From assembly GCA_035541775.1 (NCBI GenBank), contig DATKMP010000224.1:1-6154 (forward strand): a DNA stretch of 6,154 nt, in the 5' to 3' direction. Made by a program: the position numbers and the translations under genes. The notes beneath the pieces are model-generated. The model was not told the DNA's origin. It worked only from the letters and a program-made list of their open reading frames with translations, and searched no databases. Origin of the DNA: DATKMP01 sp035541775 (GTDB lineage: Bacteria > Bacteroidota > Ignavibacteria > UBA10030). Positions 1-6,154 of the stretch are shown in pieces. Each line of letters begins with the position of its first letter. Position 1 is the stretch's first letter.

Positions 1-2918
1 GATCTTGTGTCCAATTACTCGATGGAACTACCGTCATTGATGCATTTGCGTGGGACGCGGGAACGACTTTGGCGGGCGAAGGCAATCGTTTTACACCGAC
101 GAATACCAATTCGGATAAAAAATCATTTCAAAGAAAAAGCGGTCCATCGGCAACAGCAAATGATGCACTCGGCGATGCGTGGGATTCGAACGACAATGCC
201 TCGGATTTTTTTCAGAATACGAGTTCGACAGCCAATCCGCAAAACTCTTCAAGTCCCATCGAAGTGAATCCGTACGGCGTTGCTGCTGCGAATGGTATTG
301 GGACGATGGCATTGATGCCGGCAAAGTGGCAATACAATGCATCGCCGACGTTCACCTTTACATTTAAACCGGCGGGAGATACCGTGCGCGGTTTTAAGAT
401 TGTGAAACCGAAACAATTTTTCTGGAGTTCTTCTTCCATAACCGTTCAGCCGGCAGTTGTTTCAGCTACGGCCAATGCGGACACGCTTGTTTTTTACAAC
501 TTCGTTGTGAAGGGAACAGACAGTATTGTTGTTACGATTCCCGGTGTTACATCGGCAGATACGACGGATTCGTTCACGTTCAATGTGCAATCGTCAAAAG
601 ATAGCGTAACATTTTCTCCATTGCAGGCGCAGCCATCGACCATTGTCATCGGTTCTCCGCGTCCGATGAGCTGGATAAAAGTGAAAGACGCATCCGGAAA
701 TTCTCTTTATGCAAATAGATGGGTTGTCGTCAGAGGCGTCGTCACCGTTGCCGATGAACTCGGCGGGCCCTCGTATCTTCAGGATGCGACAGCAGGAATA
801 TCCGTGTTCGATTCTTCCGTGACCAATAATGTGGACCCGGGCGATGATGTCATTTTATTCGGAAAGGTTTCTCCGTATTACAATATGTTTGAACTCAATC
901 CGTGCTCGCTGCTTCAAACAGTCGATCAAGGAGTTTCTGTCGATACAACGGTGCTCACGATCAGTCAGATTCAAGCTCAACCGCAAAATGGAGTCGAGCC
1001 GTATGAGTGCAAATTGATCCGCGTAAATAATATTGCTTCCGTCGCTACGACCAGCGGTTCAACGGCAACGACGTGGGCCGTTACCGGCAGCGGGACGAAT
1101 TATGAATTAGTATCCGGCAAGGATACGCTGGAAGTGCGCATCAGTGCTAAAACGAATGTTGCAAACTCTTCCGTGCCTTCCGGAAAATTCGATGTTGTCG
1201 GCGTGCTGGGTCAATACACATCATATTACCAATTGATTCCTCGCTCCTTTACCGATTTTATTTTGGAAGGCGCAGGCCCGCGCATTACCAGCGGCGCACC
1301 GTACGAAAGTGCCATGACATCGACAAGCATCACCTTGACATGGACGACCGATGCTGTGGGAACAAGTACGGTAAGCTATGATACGACAATTTCCTATACG
1401 CATGTTTTTACCGATACCAATGCAGTGACCAATCATAAAATTACCATAACCGGTTTGATGCCTGCAACGATGTACCATGTCCGGCTTGGTTCGGCGAATA
1501 CCAATGGTACAACATATACCAACGATTATCTCGTTTCCACGGCATCAAAAACTTCAACCGGAACGATGAATGTTTATTTCAATCATTCGGTGAATACAGT
1601 TCTTGCAAAAGGAGAGAATGCACAGTATGTTGAGATCAGCAGCAAGCTCATCAACCGAATCAATGCGGCAACGTACTCGATCGATGTTGCTCTGTACAGT
1701 TTAAGTGGAACCGTCGGTGCAAATGTTGCTGCGGCATTGATCAGTGCAAAAAATCGCGGCGTGAAAGTTCGTGTCATTGGTGAAGCGGATAATCAATCGA
1801 CTTCACCGTGGGGAACATTGAAAAGTGCGGGCATCACCGTAATATTTGATACCTTCGATGCAATTAATGCCGGTGCGGGATTGATGCATAATAAATTTTT
1901 GATCTTCGATAACCGCGACACAACATCCGACACCGATGATTGGGTGTGGACCGGTTCATGGAATGCAACGGACGACGGCAATGCAGCCGACGCACAAAAT
2001 GTTATCGAGATTCAAGATAAAGCGCTTGCCAATGCATACACCACGGAGTTTAATGAAATGTGGGGAAGCAATACCGACACGCCCAATGCTTCGACGTCGC
2101 GATTCGGTGCACGGAAGTTAGATAATACGCCGCATTATTTTATCATTAACAATACGCCGGTTCAATTATTTTTCAGTCCTTCCGATGGGACGACAGCAAA
2201 AATTATCAACACCATCAATAAAGCGACCAACAATATCGATTTTTGTCTGTTGACCTTTACAAGAAGCGATATCGCAAACGCGCTCATCGCACTCGAGAAA
2301 AAAGGTTTGAAAATTCGAGGCGTGTTGAGCAACAACACGGACCAGGGTAGCGTGTTCGATACGTTAAAAAATTCCGGCGTGGATATTTTCCTGAAAAATA
2401 ATACCGATGTATCCGGATTTTTACATCACAAGTACGGTATCATCGATGCAGGAACGAAGGCTTCGTCGCAGTATGTTATCACCGGCTCGCATAACTGGAC
2501 AAGCTCGGCGGAAAATTCTAACAATGAAAACACCCTCATTATTAACAACACGCGTATCGCGAATTTATATTTGCAGGAATTTTCCAATCGTTATACGGCT
2601 GCCGGCGGCAATGATGTGCTTGCAGGAATAGAAACGATAAGCACTCTTGCGCCAAAAGCATTTCAGCTCCAGCAGAATTATCCGAATCCGTTCAATCCGG
2701 CTACTTCCATAGCTTATGATGTTCCGTTGAAGACCACCGTCACGCTGAAAGTATTCGATGTCCTTGGACGCGAGCTTGTAACGCTGGTACAAAAAGAACA
2801 ATCCGCGGGATCGTATCGCGTACAATTCGACGCATCGAAATTTGCCAGCGGTATTTATTTTTATCGATTGCAAGCAGGATCATTTGTCAGTTCAAAGAAA
2901 ATGGTATTGATGAAATAA
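1..2918 (+). CDS. Secreted phospholipase D-like (HKD) nuclease/phosphodiesterase with lamin-tail, OB-fold, FnIII and T9SS sorting domains (5' partial)
   Basis: The frame is open from the left edge (first full codon at 3), giving 971 visible residues; the true start lies outside. A TTG at 69 is not a credible start because it sits inside a lamin-tail domain whose conserved pieces (DGTTVIDAFAW, GEGNRF, SFQRKSG, NDNASDF) run across it. Domains in order by visible residue: lamin-tail end 1-71; Ig-like beta region about 90-203; OB-fold-like region about 240-421 (VVVRGVVTVADELGG, YLQDATAGISVFD); fibronectin III about 425-516; PLD domain 1 about 522-692 with HNKFLIFD (nt 1887-1910) and GSWNAT (1953-1970); PLD domain 2 about 719-866 with HHKYGIID (2424-2447) and GSHNWT (2484-2501); T9SS type A sorting domain 883-971 with QNYPNPFNP. 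Two HxKxxxxD motifs form one active site in PLD enzymes, which cleave phosphodiesters through a phosphohistidine. Site 2 resembles Nuc-type endonucleases, so DNA or RNA is the likeliest substrate (inference); phospholipid is possible. The protein should be exported through the outer membrane by T9SS. A terminator follows. Confidence -1.
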   Translation, partial: SCVQLLDGTTVIDAFAWDAGTTLAGEGNRFTPTNTNSDKKSFQRKSGPSATANDALGDAWDSNDNASDFFQNTSSTANPQNSSSPIEVNPYGVAAANGIGTMALMPAKWQYNASPTFTFTFKPAGDTVRGFKIVKPKQFFWSSSSITVQPAVVSATANADTLVFYNFVVKGTDSIVVTIPGVTSADTTDSFTFNVQSSKDSVTFSPLQAQPSTIVIGSPRPMSWIKVKDASGNSLYANRWVVVRGVVTVADELGGPSYLQDATAGISVFDSSVTNNVDPGDDVILFGKVSPYYNMFELNPCSLLQTVDQGVSVDTTVLTISQIQAQPQNGVEPYECKLIRVNNIASVATTSGSTATTWAVTGSGTNYELVSGKDTLEVRISAKTNVANSSVPSGKFDVVGVLGQYTSYYQLIPRSFTDFILEGAGPRITSGAPYESAMTSTSITLTWTTDAVGTSTVSYDTTISYTHVFTDTNAVTNHKITITGLMPATMYHVRLGSANTNGTTYTNDYLVSTASKTSTGTMNVYFNHSVNTVLAKGENAQYVEISSKLINRINAATYSIDVALYSLSGTVGANVAAALISAKNRGVKVRVIGEADNQSTSPWGTLKSAGITVIFDTFDAINAGAGLMHNKFLIFDNRDTTSDTDDWVWTGSWNATDDGNAADAQNVIEIQDKALANAYTTEFNEMWGSNTDTPNASTSRFGARKLDNTPHYFIINNTPVQLFFSPSDGTTAKIINTINKATNNIDFCLLTFTRSDIANALIALEKKGLKIRGVLSNNTDQGSVFDTLKNSGVDIFLKNNTDVSGFLHHKYGIIDAGTKASSQYVITGSHNWTSSAENSNNENTLIINNTRIANLYLQEFSNRYTAAGGNDVLAGIETISTLAPKAFQLQQNYPNPFNPATSIAYDVPLKTTVTLKVFDVLGRELVTLVQKEQSAGSYRVQFDASKFASGIYFYRLQAGSFVSSKKMVLMK

Positions 2919-2937
2919 AATCATCACGGTAAATTCT

Positions 2938-2979
2938 AAGCCGATAATTTCTTCTGGAGATTGTCGGCTTTTTGTTTTT
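2938..2979 (+). terminator. Rho-independent terminator after the PLD gene
   Basis: AAGCCGATAAT (2938-2948) pairs with ATTGTCGGCTT (2960-2970) over 11 bp with a single G-U pair. The inner bases can add a few weaker pairs. The 3' arm runs straight into TTTTT, then G and five more T. The hairpin starts 19 nt after the stop of the PLD gene and ends before the radical SAM gene at 3007, so it separates two transcription units. Confidence 0.85.
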
Positions 2980-3006
2980 CCTTTTGTACAATAACAATAA
3001 AGCGCT

Positions 3007-4080
3007 ATGAATAAACGACGATTCCAAAAAGCACTTCAACGGCTATCCCACCTGCCGCGTGGAAAATTTCTCGGGTTTTATCTTTGGAACAAACTGCACG
3101 AAGGCATGCTGCGCGCAATTCATTCTACGAGCGTTGCCTATCCATCCAATATTATGTTAGAATTGAGCAGCCATTGCAATTTGCATTGCACCACGTGCCC
3201 GCGTGAATACGAATATGGTCAACGGATGGATAAAGGATATATGGAATTAGAGCAAGCGCAAAAAATTATTGACGAACTCTGGCCATATTTAGATTCAATA
3301 GGGCTCACCGGAATGGGAGAGACATTCCTTGCCAAAGATATTGTCGCCGTGATTGATTACATCAAGTCGAAAAATCAAGGGATCATTATTTCAGCATCGA
3401 CCAATGCGGTGCTGCCGCAATTTCTTGAAACGATCACGCCGGCTCTTGGAAAGATCGATACTGTGCAAATATCGATTGATGGATTGAATGACGTGTATGA
3501 ACGCATACGGAAGAACGCGCGTTTTCAAACGTTCGATGAAAACCTTCGGCATCTGGTACAATTAAGTAAAAATACAAAAACAACATTGCTGCTCAATATG
3601 GTCGTGACGAAAGAAAATTATCACCAAATGTCTGACATGGTTGAGTATGCCGATGCGGTGGGAATTCCTTCTCTTCATTTTGCGTTGTTCAATTTGGTTT
3701 CAGTCAGTGCCTTGAGTGCCGAGTATTATCAATTCTATTCGAGCGCGGAGTTTCGTGAAGCAATGCGGCGATTGCATCATAATCAACAGCAGCATCCTGC
3801 TGTGGAAGTAAGCAATTGGAATTTTGAAAGCGCGAACGAATTTCAGAAATGTAAATTTCCGTGGGGACATTTTTATGTGTGCTGGAATGGCTTTGTCGTT
3901 CCGTGCTGTGCAAAACCATTTCCGAAGGAATTGCAGTTTGGCAATGTCTTTGACCGCGGAATGATGAACGTGCTGAACAGTGAAGCCTATCGCACGTTTC
4001 GTGCGGGCTGGTATAAAAACCAAGCGCCGCCATTTTGTGATCATTGTTTTTATCTCGATCTTAAACCTGTGAACCTATAA
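3007..4080 (+). CDS. Radical SAM/SPASM domain protein
   Basis: A 357-residue enzyme. The CxxxCxxC motif that binds the SAM-cleaving [4Fe-4S] cluster is C57, C61, C64 (CNLHCTTC), preceded by a beta strand (IMLELSSH). GMGET at 102-106 is the GGE-like motif that contacts the SAM amino group, and VQISIDG near 155-161 is a typical barrel strand. The C-terminal part carries a SPASM-like cysteine set: C282 (CKFPW), C292, C300/C301 (VPCC), a GNV element at 312-314, and C344/C347 (CDHC), which should bind one or two auxiliary iron-sulfur clusters. SPASM enzymes modify peptides, proteins or small molecules; the substrate here cannot be read from the sequence, and no precursor peptide gene was seen. The N-terminal 45 residues are basic and amphipathic. 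The start is well fixed: an in-frame TAA lies at 2998 and the next Met is residue 34. No Shine-Dalgarno motif precedes it; the leader is A-rich. It is the first gene of the apparent operon. Confidence 0.93.
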   Translation: MNKRRFQKALQRLSHLPRGKFLGFYLWNKLHEGMLRAIHSTSVAYPSNIMLELSSHCNLHCTTCPREYEYGQRMDKGYMELEQAQKIIDELWPYLDSIGLTGMGETFLAKDIVAVIDYIKSKNQGIIISASTNAVLPQFLETITPALGKIDTVQISIDGLNDVYERIRKNARFQTFDENLRHLVQLSKNTKTTLLLNMVVTKENYHQMSDMVEYADAVGIPSLHFALFNLVSVSALSAEYYQFYSSAEFREAMRRLHHNQQQHPAVEVSNWNFESANEFQKCKFPWGHFYVCWNGFVVPCCAKPFPKELQFGNVFDRGMMNVLNSEAYRTFRAGWYKNQAPPFCDHCFYLDLKPVNL

Positions 4081-4163
4081 TGCCAACGATGTATCGTGCC
4101 TTGCCTTTCACGCCAGCATTGCTTAATTTGAATTGGCGATTCAGATGCCTCGATTCACACTAG
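4080..4163 (+). other. Possible 27-codon leader ORF at the radical SAM/TPR junction
   Basis: The stop of the radical SAM gene overlaps an ATG (TAATG, 4078-4082). From it, a frame of 27 codons (MPTMYRALPFTPALLNLNWR onward) runs to TAG 4161-4163, ending 16 nt past the TPR gene's ATG at 4145. It is in a different frame from both genes. Stop-start overlap of this kind is usual for coupled genes, and the small ORF could deliver ribosomes to the TPR start, which lacks its own binding site. It may equally be chance: it is short, resembles nothing I recognise, and has no sign of selection visible from one sequence. Confidence 0.2.
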
Positions 4164-4684
4164 AACAAATACGATCCGTTTTTGCGAACGGCAAAGATTT
4201 TAACACGATCTTCGATGTGTTCGAAGATGCTCTGGTGCAGGGTATTCAAGATTTAGAGTTGTATCGATTGCTGTTTTGGAATACCGCACTTGTGCCCGAT
4301 GAATTATGTTTATTCGGCGGAAAACTTGCCCGCGTTTTTCCTCACCTTGCGTACGATACCTATATGTGGCTTGCCAATGTTTTTGAGGTGACGCATTCGG
4401 CGTACGATAATTTTGAACTTGCCGTCAAGTATTACCAAAAAGCGGCGCAAGCAAAGCCGGAAGAAGTGCTGCCGTATCTTAATGCCGCTGATTGTTACGA
4501 CCCCGATCTCAATATTCCTCCGTTTGATGTCCTGGAACAGTTTTTAAAAAAAGGCGCGAATCTGGTCGCCGATAAAAAAACGTTACTGCACCGGCTTTCG
4601 TATTTGTATCAAATGCGCGGCGATCAGAAACAAGCAGACCTGTACCGAAAACTTGCCGATGATATCGAACGCATTCAAAACTAA
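4145..4684 (+). CDS. Small TPR-like repeat protein
   Basis: A 179-residue, mostly helical soluble protein with no signal peptide or membrane segment. Two stretches look like tetratricopeptide repeats: about 72-105 (YMWLANVFE, then LAVKYYQKAAQAKPEE, with the usual A..Y..A.....P spacing) and about 142-175 (LLHRLSYLYQMRGD, then QADLYRKLADD). The N-terminal half (LEQIRSVF, FNTIFDVFEDALVQGI) is helical but has no clear repeat. TPR proteins are protein-binding scaffolds, so a partner role for the neighbouring radical SAM enzyme or transporter is possible, but this is inference. I chose ATG 4145; a TTG at 4133 would add four residues, and an in-frame TAA at 4124 excludes anything further upstream. 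No Shine-Dalgarno motif precedes either. It lies 64 nt after the radical SAM stop and its last 26 nt overlap the transporter gene. I do not recognise a named family. Confidence 0.8.
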   Translation: MPRFTLEQIRSVFANGKDFNTIFDVFEDALVQGIQDLELYRLLFWNTALVPDELCLFGGKLARVFPHLAYDTYMWLANVFEVTHSAYDNFELAVKYYQKAAQAKPEEVLPYLNAADCYDPDLNIPPFDVLEQFLKKGANLVADKKTLLHRLSYLYQMRGDQKQADLYRKLADDIERIQN

Positions 4685-5606
4685 TTCACGGCCATCGTCT
4701 TCACATGCAGTAAAAGGATTTTTATTTTTACTGGTATCGGTGTTGTTTTGGGGAAGTTCGGCACCGCTTGCGAAACAATTGATCGTGACGCGGTTCGATA
4801 CGCTCATCGTTGCACAGACCCGCACAACCTTGACATTTTTGTTGCTTGCCGTTTTTTTTTCCTTTCAGAATAAAAAAATATTCAAAATCGATATGCATGA
4901 TTTATGGAAATTTTGTGTCATGGGTGTCGTTGGGATTGCAGCAACAAATTATACGTACTATTTTACGGCAAAAGAATCTTCTGTTGCGACGGCAATTCTT
5001 GTACAATACACTGCTCCGGTATGGGTGGTCTTATTTGCTGTCTTCATCAGTAAAGAAGAAACCTTTGATCTGTTGACGCTCTTGTCGCTGGTGCTTGCAT
5101 TTCTGGGCTGCTATCTTGCCGTGACGGGCGGATCGCTAAAAACTATTTCGCTTCGTGGCTGGGCAACGATTACCGGCCCGATGTCTGCGTTGACGTACGC
5201 CTACCAAATTCTTGCAACGAAACAGTTATTGAAAAAATATCCCATCTGGACATTTTTGGTGTACGCGTTTGGATTTTCCGCATTGTTCTGGTTCTGTATC
5301 AATCCTCCGTGGCGCATTGTTGCGCATCATTATTCAACCAGCGACTGGGGCATCTTGTGGCTGTTTGCGATCATTTCCATCTTGATTCCTCAAACAGCGT
5401 TTGCGTTCGGGTTGAGATTGCTTAAAGCATCCACAGCAGGCATCATTGGTGTTTTGGAGCCGATCATTGCGATTATTGCCGCATATCTTTTGCTTGGAGA
5501 AATGCTCTCCGATCTTCAATTGATCGGTGCAGTGATCGTTGTTGCCAGTGTCGGATTATTGCAAGTGCATCCACTGATTATGCAGAAAGTGATGAAGGTC
5601 GAATGA
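4659..5606 (+). CDS. EamA/DMT-superfamily transporter
   Basis: A 315-residue inner-membrane protein, the usual length for the ten-helix EamA (RhaT/YdcZ-like) permeases of the drug/metabolite transporter superfamily. The two EamA halves are visible: the first runs from about residue 19 (GFLFLLVSVLFWGSSAP, the classic helix 1 with WG) to about 155, including QYTAPVW and the following hydrophobic helices; the second runs from about 168 to 305 and ends with the family hallmark LEPIIAIIAAYLLLGE followed by LIGAVIVVASVGLL. A short basic tail follows. Such proteins export or import amino acids, nucleotides, sugars or other metabolites; the substrate cannot be told. ATG 4659 overlaps the TPR gene by 26 nt; TTG 4653 is an alternative. 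Overlap on both sides (4 nt with the methyltransferase) suggests translational coupling. A run of nine T lies in frame at 4852-4860; the frame is intact through it. Confidence 0.93.
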   Translation: MISNAFKTNSRPSSSHAVKGFLFLLVSVLFWGSSAPLAKQLIVTRFDTLIVAQTRTTLTFLLLAVFFSFQNKKIFKIDMHDLWKFCVMGVVGIAATNYTYYFTAKESSVATAILVQYTAPVWVVLFAVFISKEETFDLLTLLSLVLAFLGCYLAVTGGSLKTISLRGWATITGPMSALTYAYQILATKQLLKKYPIWTFLVYAFGFSALFWFCINPPWRIVAHHYSTSDWGILWLFAIISILIPQTAFAFGLRLLKASTAGIIGVLEPIIAIIAAYLLLGEMLSDLQLIGAVIVVASVGLLQVHPLIMQKVMKVE

Positions 5607-6154
5607 GATCAGAGCGGCGGATGCAACGATTGGAATCTGTGCTGCGCCATCGCCAGCCGGATTTGACGGTGGTGATGGAAAACATTCATGATCCGCACAA
5701 TGTGAGTGCAATTCTGCGGTCGTGCGATGCGGCGGGTGCAATGGGTGTGCAGCTTGTGTACACGGACAATGTCTATCCCAAGATTGGCAAAAAAAGTTCT
5801 GCCAGTGCACGAAAATGGGTGGAGCGGCGACAGTTTAAAAATATTTCCGAATGTTACGCAAAACTACATGAAGAAGGATTTACCGTATATGCCACGCATC
5901 TTGCGGCTGAAGCGAAATCGCCGTACGAAGTCGATCTCACAAAAAAAGTCGCCATCGTTGTTGGGAATGAACATGCAGGTGTCTCGGATGAAGCTGCACA
6001 ACAAGCCGACGGCATTCTACAAATTCCGATGTTCGGTATGATACAAAGTTTGAATGTTTCAGTCGCGACGGCGGTGCTGTTGTTTGAAGTGGTGCGCCAG
6101 CGTCTTGCAGCACGACAATATGATCGATCGAAGTTCGACGAACCGGAACTTCAA
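5603..6154 (+). CDS. trmH: SpoU-family tRNA (guanosine-2'-O-)-methyltransferase, TrmH-like (3' partial)
   Basis: The frame is open from ATG 5603 to the right edge (184 residues, no stop seen). It belongs to the SPOUT (trefoil-knot) methyltransferases, which move a methyl group from SAM to a ribose 2'-OH. All three SpoU motifs are present: motif 1 NVSAILRSCDAAG with N33 and the catalytic Arg R39; motif 2 VVGNEHAGVSDEA at 119-131; motif 3 IPMFGMIQSLNVSVATA at 141-157, which forms the knot and SAM pocket. The N-terminus RQPDLTVVMENIHDPHN and motif 3 closely follow E. coli TrmH as I remember it, an enzyme that makes Gm18 in the tRNA D-loop, and the distance from Met1 to RQPD differs by only one residue, which supports this start. 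E. coli TrmH is 229 residues, so a short C-terminal extension is probably cut off. The ATG overlaps the transporter stop (ATGA), and GAAGG at 5594-5598 may be a weak ribosome binding site. TrmL or another SpoU paralogue is less likely. Confidence 0.92.
   Translation, partial: MRSERRMQRLESVLRHRQPDLTVVMENIHDPHNVSAILRSCDAAGAMGVQLVYTDNVYPKIGKKSSASARKWVERRQFKNISECYAKLHEEGFTVYATHLAAEAKSPYEVDLTKKVAIVVGNEHAGVSDEAAQQADGILQIPMFGMIQSLNVSVATAVLLFEVVRQRLAARQYDRSKFDEPELQ

Noticed and set aside
2987..2992. TACAAT, a sigma70 -10-like hexamer ahead of the radical SAM gene
   Set aside because: The only -35-like match (TTGTCG at 2961) is 20 bp away and inside the terminator arm, and no Bacteroidota TTTG / TAnnTTTG pair fits. 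A promoter probably lies in this 88-nt gap, but I cannot place it.
3700..4044. Long open frames on the minus strand across the radical SAM gene (about 109-114 codons)
   Set aside because: They lie fully inside a well-supported gene, have no recognisable domains and are low-complexity shadows of its codons. The same holds for the minus-strand frames at 91-439, 1221-1478, 2565-2873 and 5556-5810.
4086..4097. ACGAT-GT-ATCGT inverted repeat in the 4081-4144 gap
   Set aside because: Only 5 bp with a 2-base loop, which cannot form a hairpin of that size, and no T-run follows; not a terminator or a convincing operator.
3007..4163. Possible RiPP precursor peptide next to the radical SAM/SPASM enzyme
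   Set aside because: No small ORF with a leader-core pattern, Cys/Gly-rich repeats or a binding-site motif was found on either side; the only small ORF (4080-4163) has none of these traits.
4541..4552. TTTTTAAAAAAA in the TPR gene, containing a T TTA AAA slippery heptamer in the correct phase
   Set aside because: The -1 frame hits a stop within about ten codons, the +1 frame leads into the transporter only through an unsupported shift, and no downstream stem-loop was evident. Both genes have their own plausible starts.
5706..6041. A 111-codon + strand frame beginning ATGCAATTCTGCGG
   Set aside because: It is out of frame with, and wholly inside, the TrmH-like gene, whose three SpoU motifs are in the frame starting at 5603.

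Overview
The window fits a Gram-negative bacterium of the Bacteroidota/Chlorobiota/Ignavibacteriota group. The main clue is the first protein, which ends in a textbook type IX secretion (T9SS) sorting domain with the QNYPNPFNP signature, typical of Ignavibacteria and relatives. The near absence of Shine-Dalgarno motifs ahead of the starts fits as well. This placement is inferred from protein signatures; no rRNA or marker gene is present.

Layout: all five genes lie on the + strand. (1) Positions 1-2918 hold the 3' part of a large secreted multidomain protein: the end of a lamin-tail domain, an Ig-like region, an OB-fold region, a fibronectin type III domain, two phospholipase D (HKD) domains with intact catalytic motifs, and the T9SS domain. 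Its start lies left of the window. A rho-independent terminator follows at about 2938-2979. (2) Positions 3007-5606 and onward hold a tightly packed set: a radical SAM/SPASM protein (3007-4080), a small TPR-like protein (4145-4684), a ten-helix EamA/DMT transporter (4659-5606, overlapping the TPR gene by 26 nt) and a SpoU-family tRNA 2'-O-methyltransferase resembling TrmH (5603 to the right edge, overlapping the transporter stop by 4 nt, 3' end missing).

How they work together: the first gene is a separate unit, most likely an exported, surface-attached or released phosphodiesterase or nuclease. Its lamin-tail plus OB-fold layout recalls extracellular nucleases of the ExeM kind, but with a PLD catalytic core. 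The next four genes look like one operon by spacing and overlap. A radical SAM/SPASM enzyme beside a TPR protein and a DMT permease could be a small make-and-export unit, but no substrate gene is visible and TrmH may be only a passenger.

No tRNA, rRNA, CRISPR, insertion sequence or substantial repeat was seen, and no gap without a gene exceeds 100 bases.
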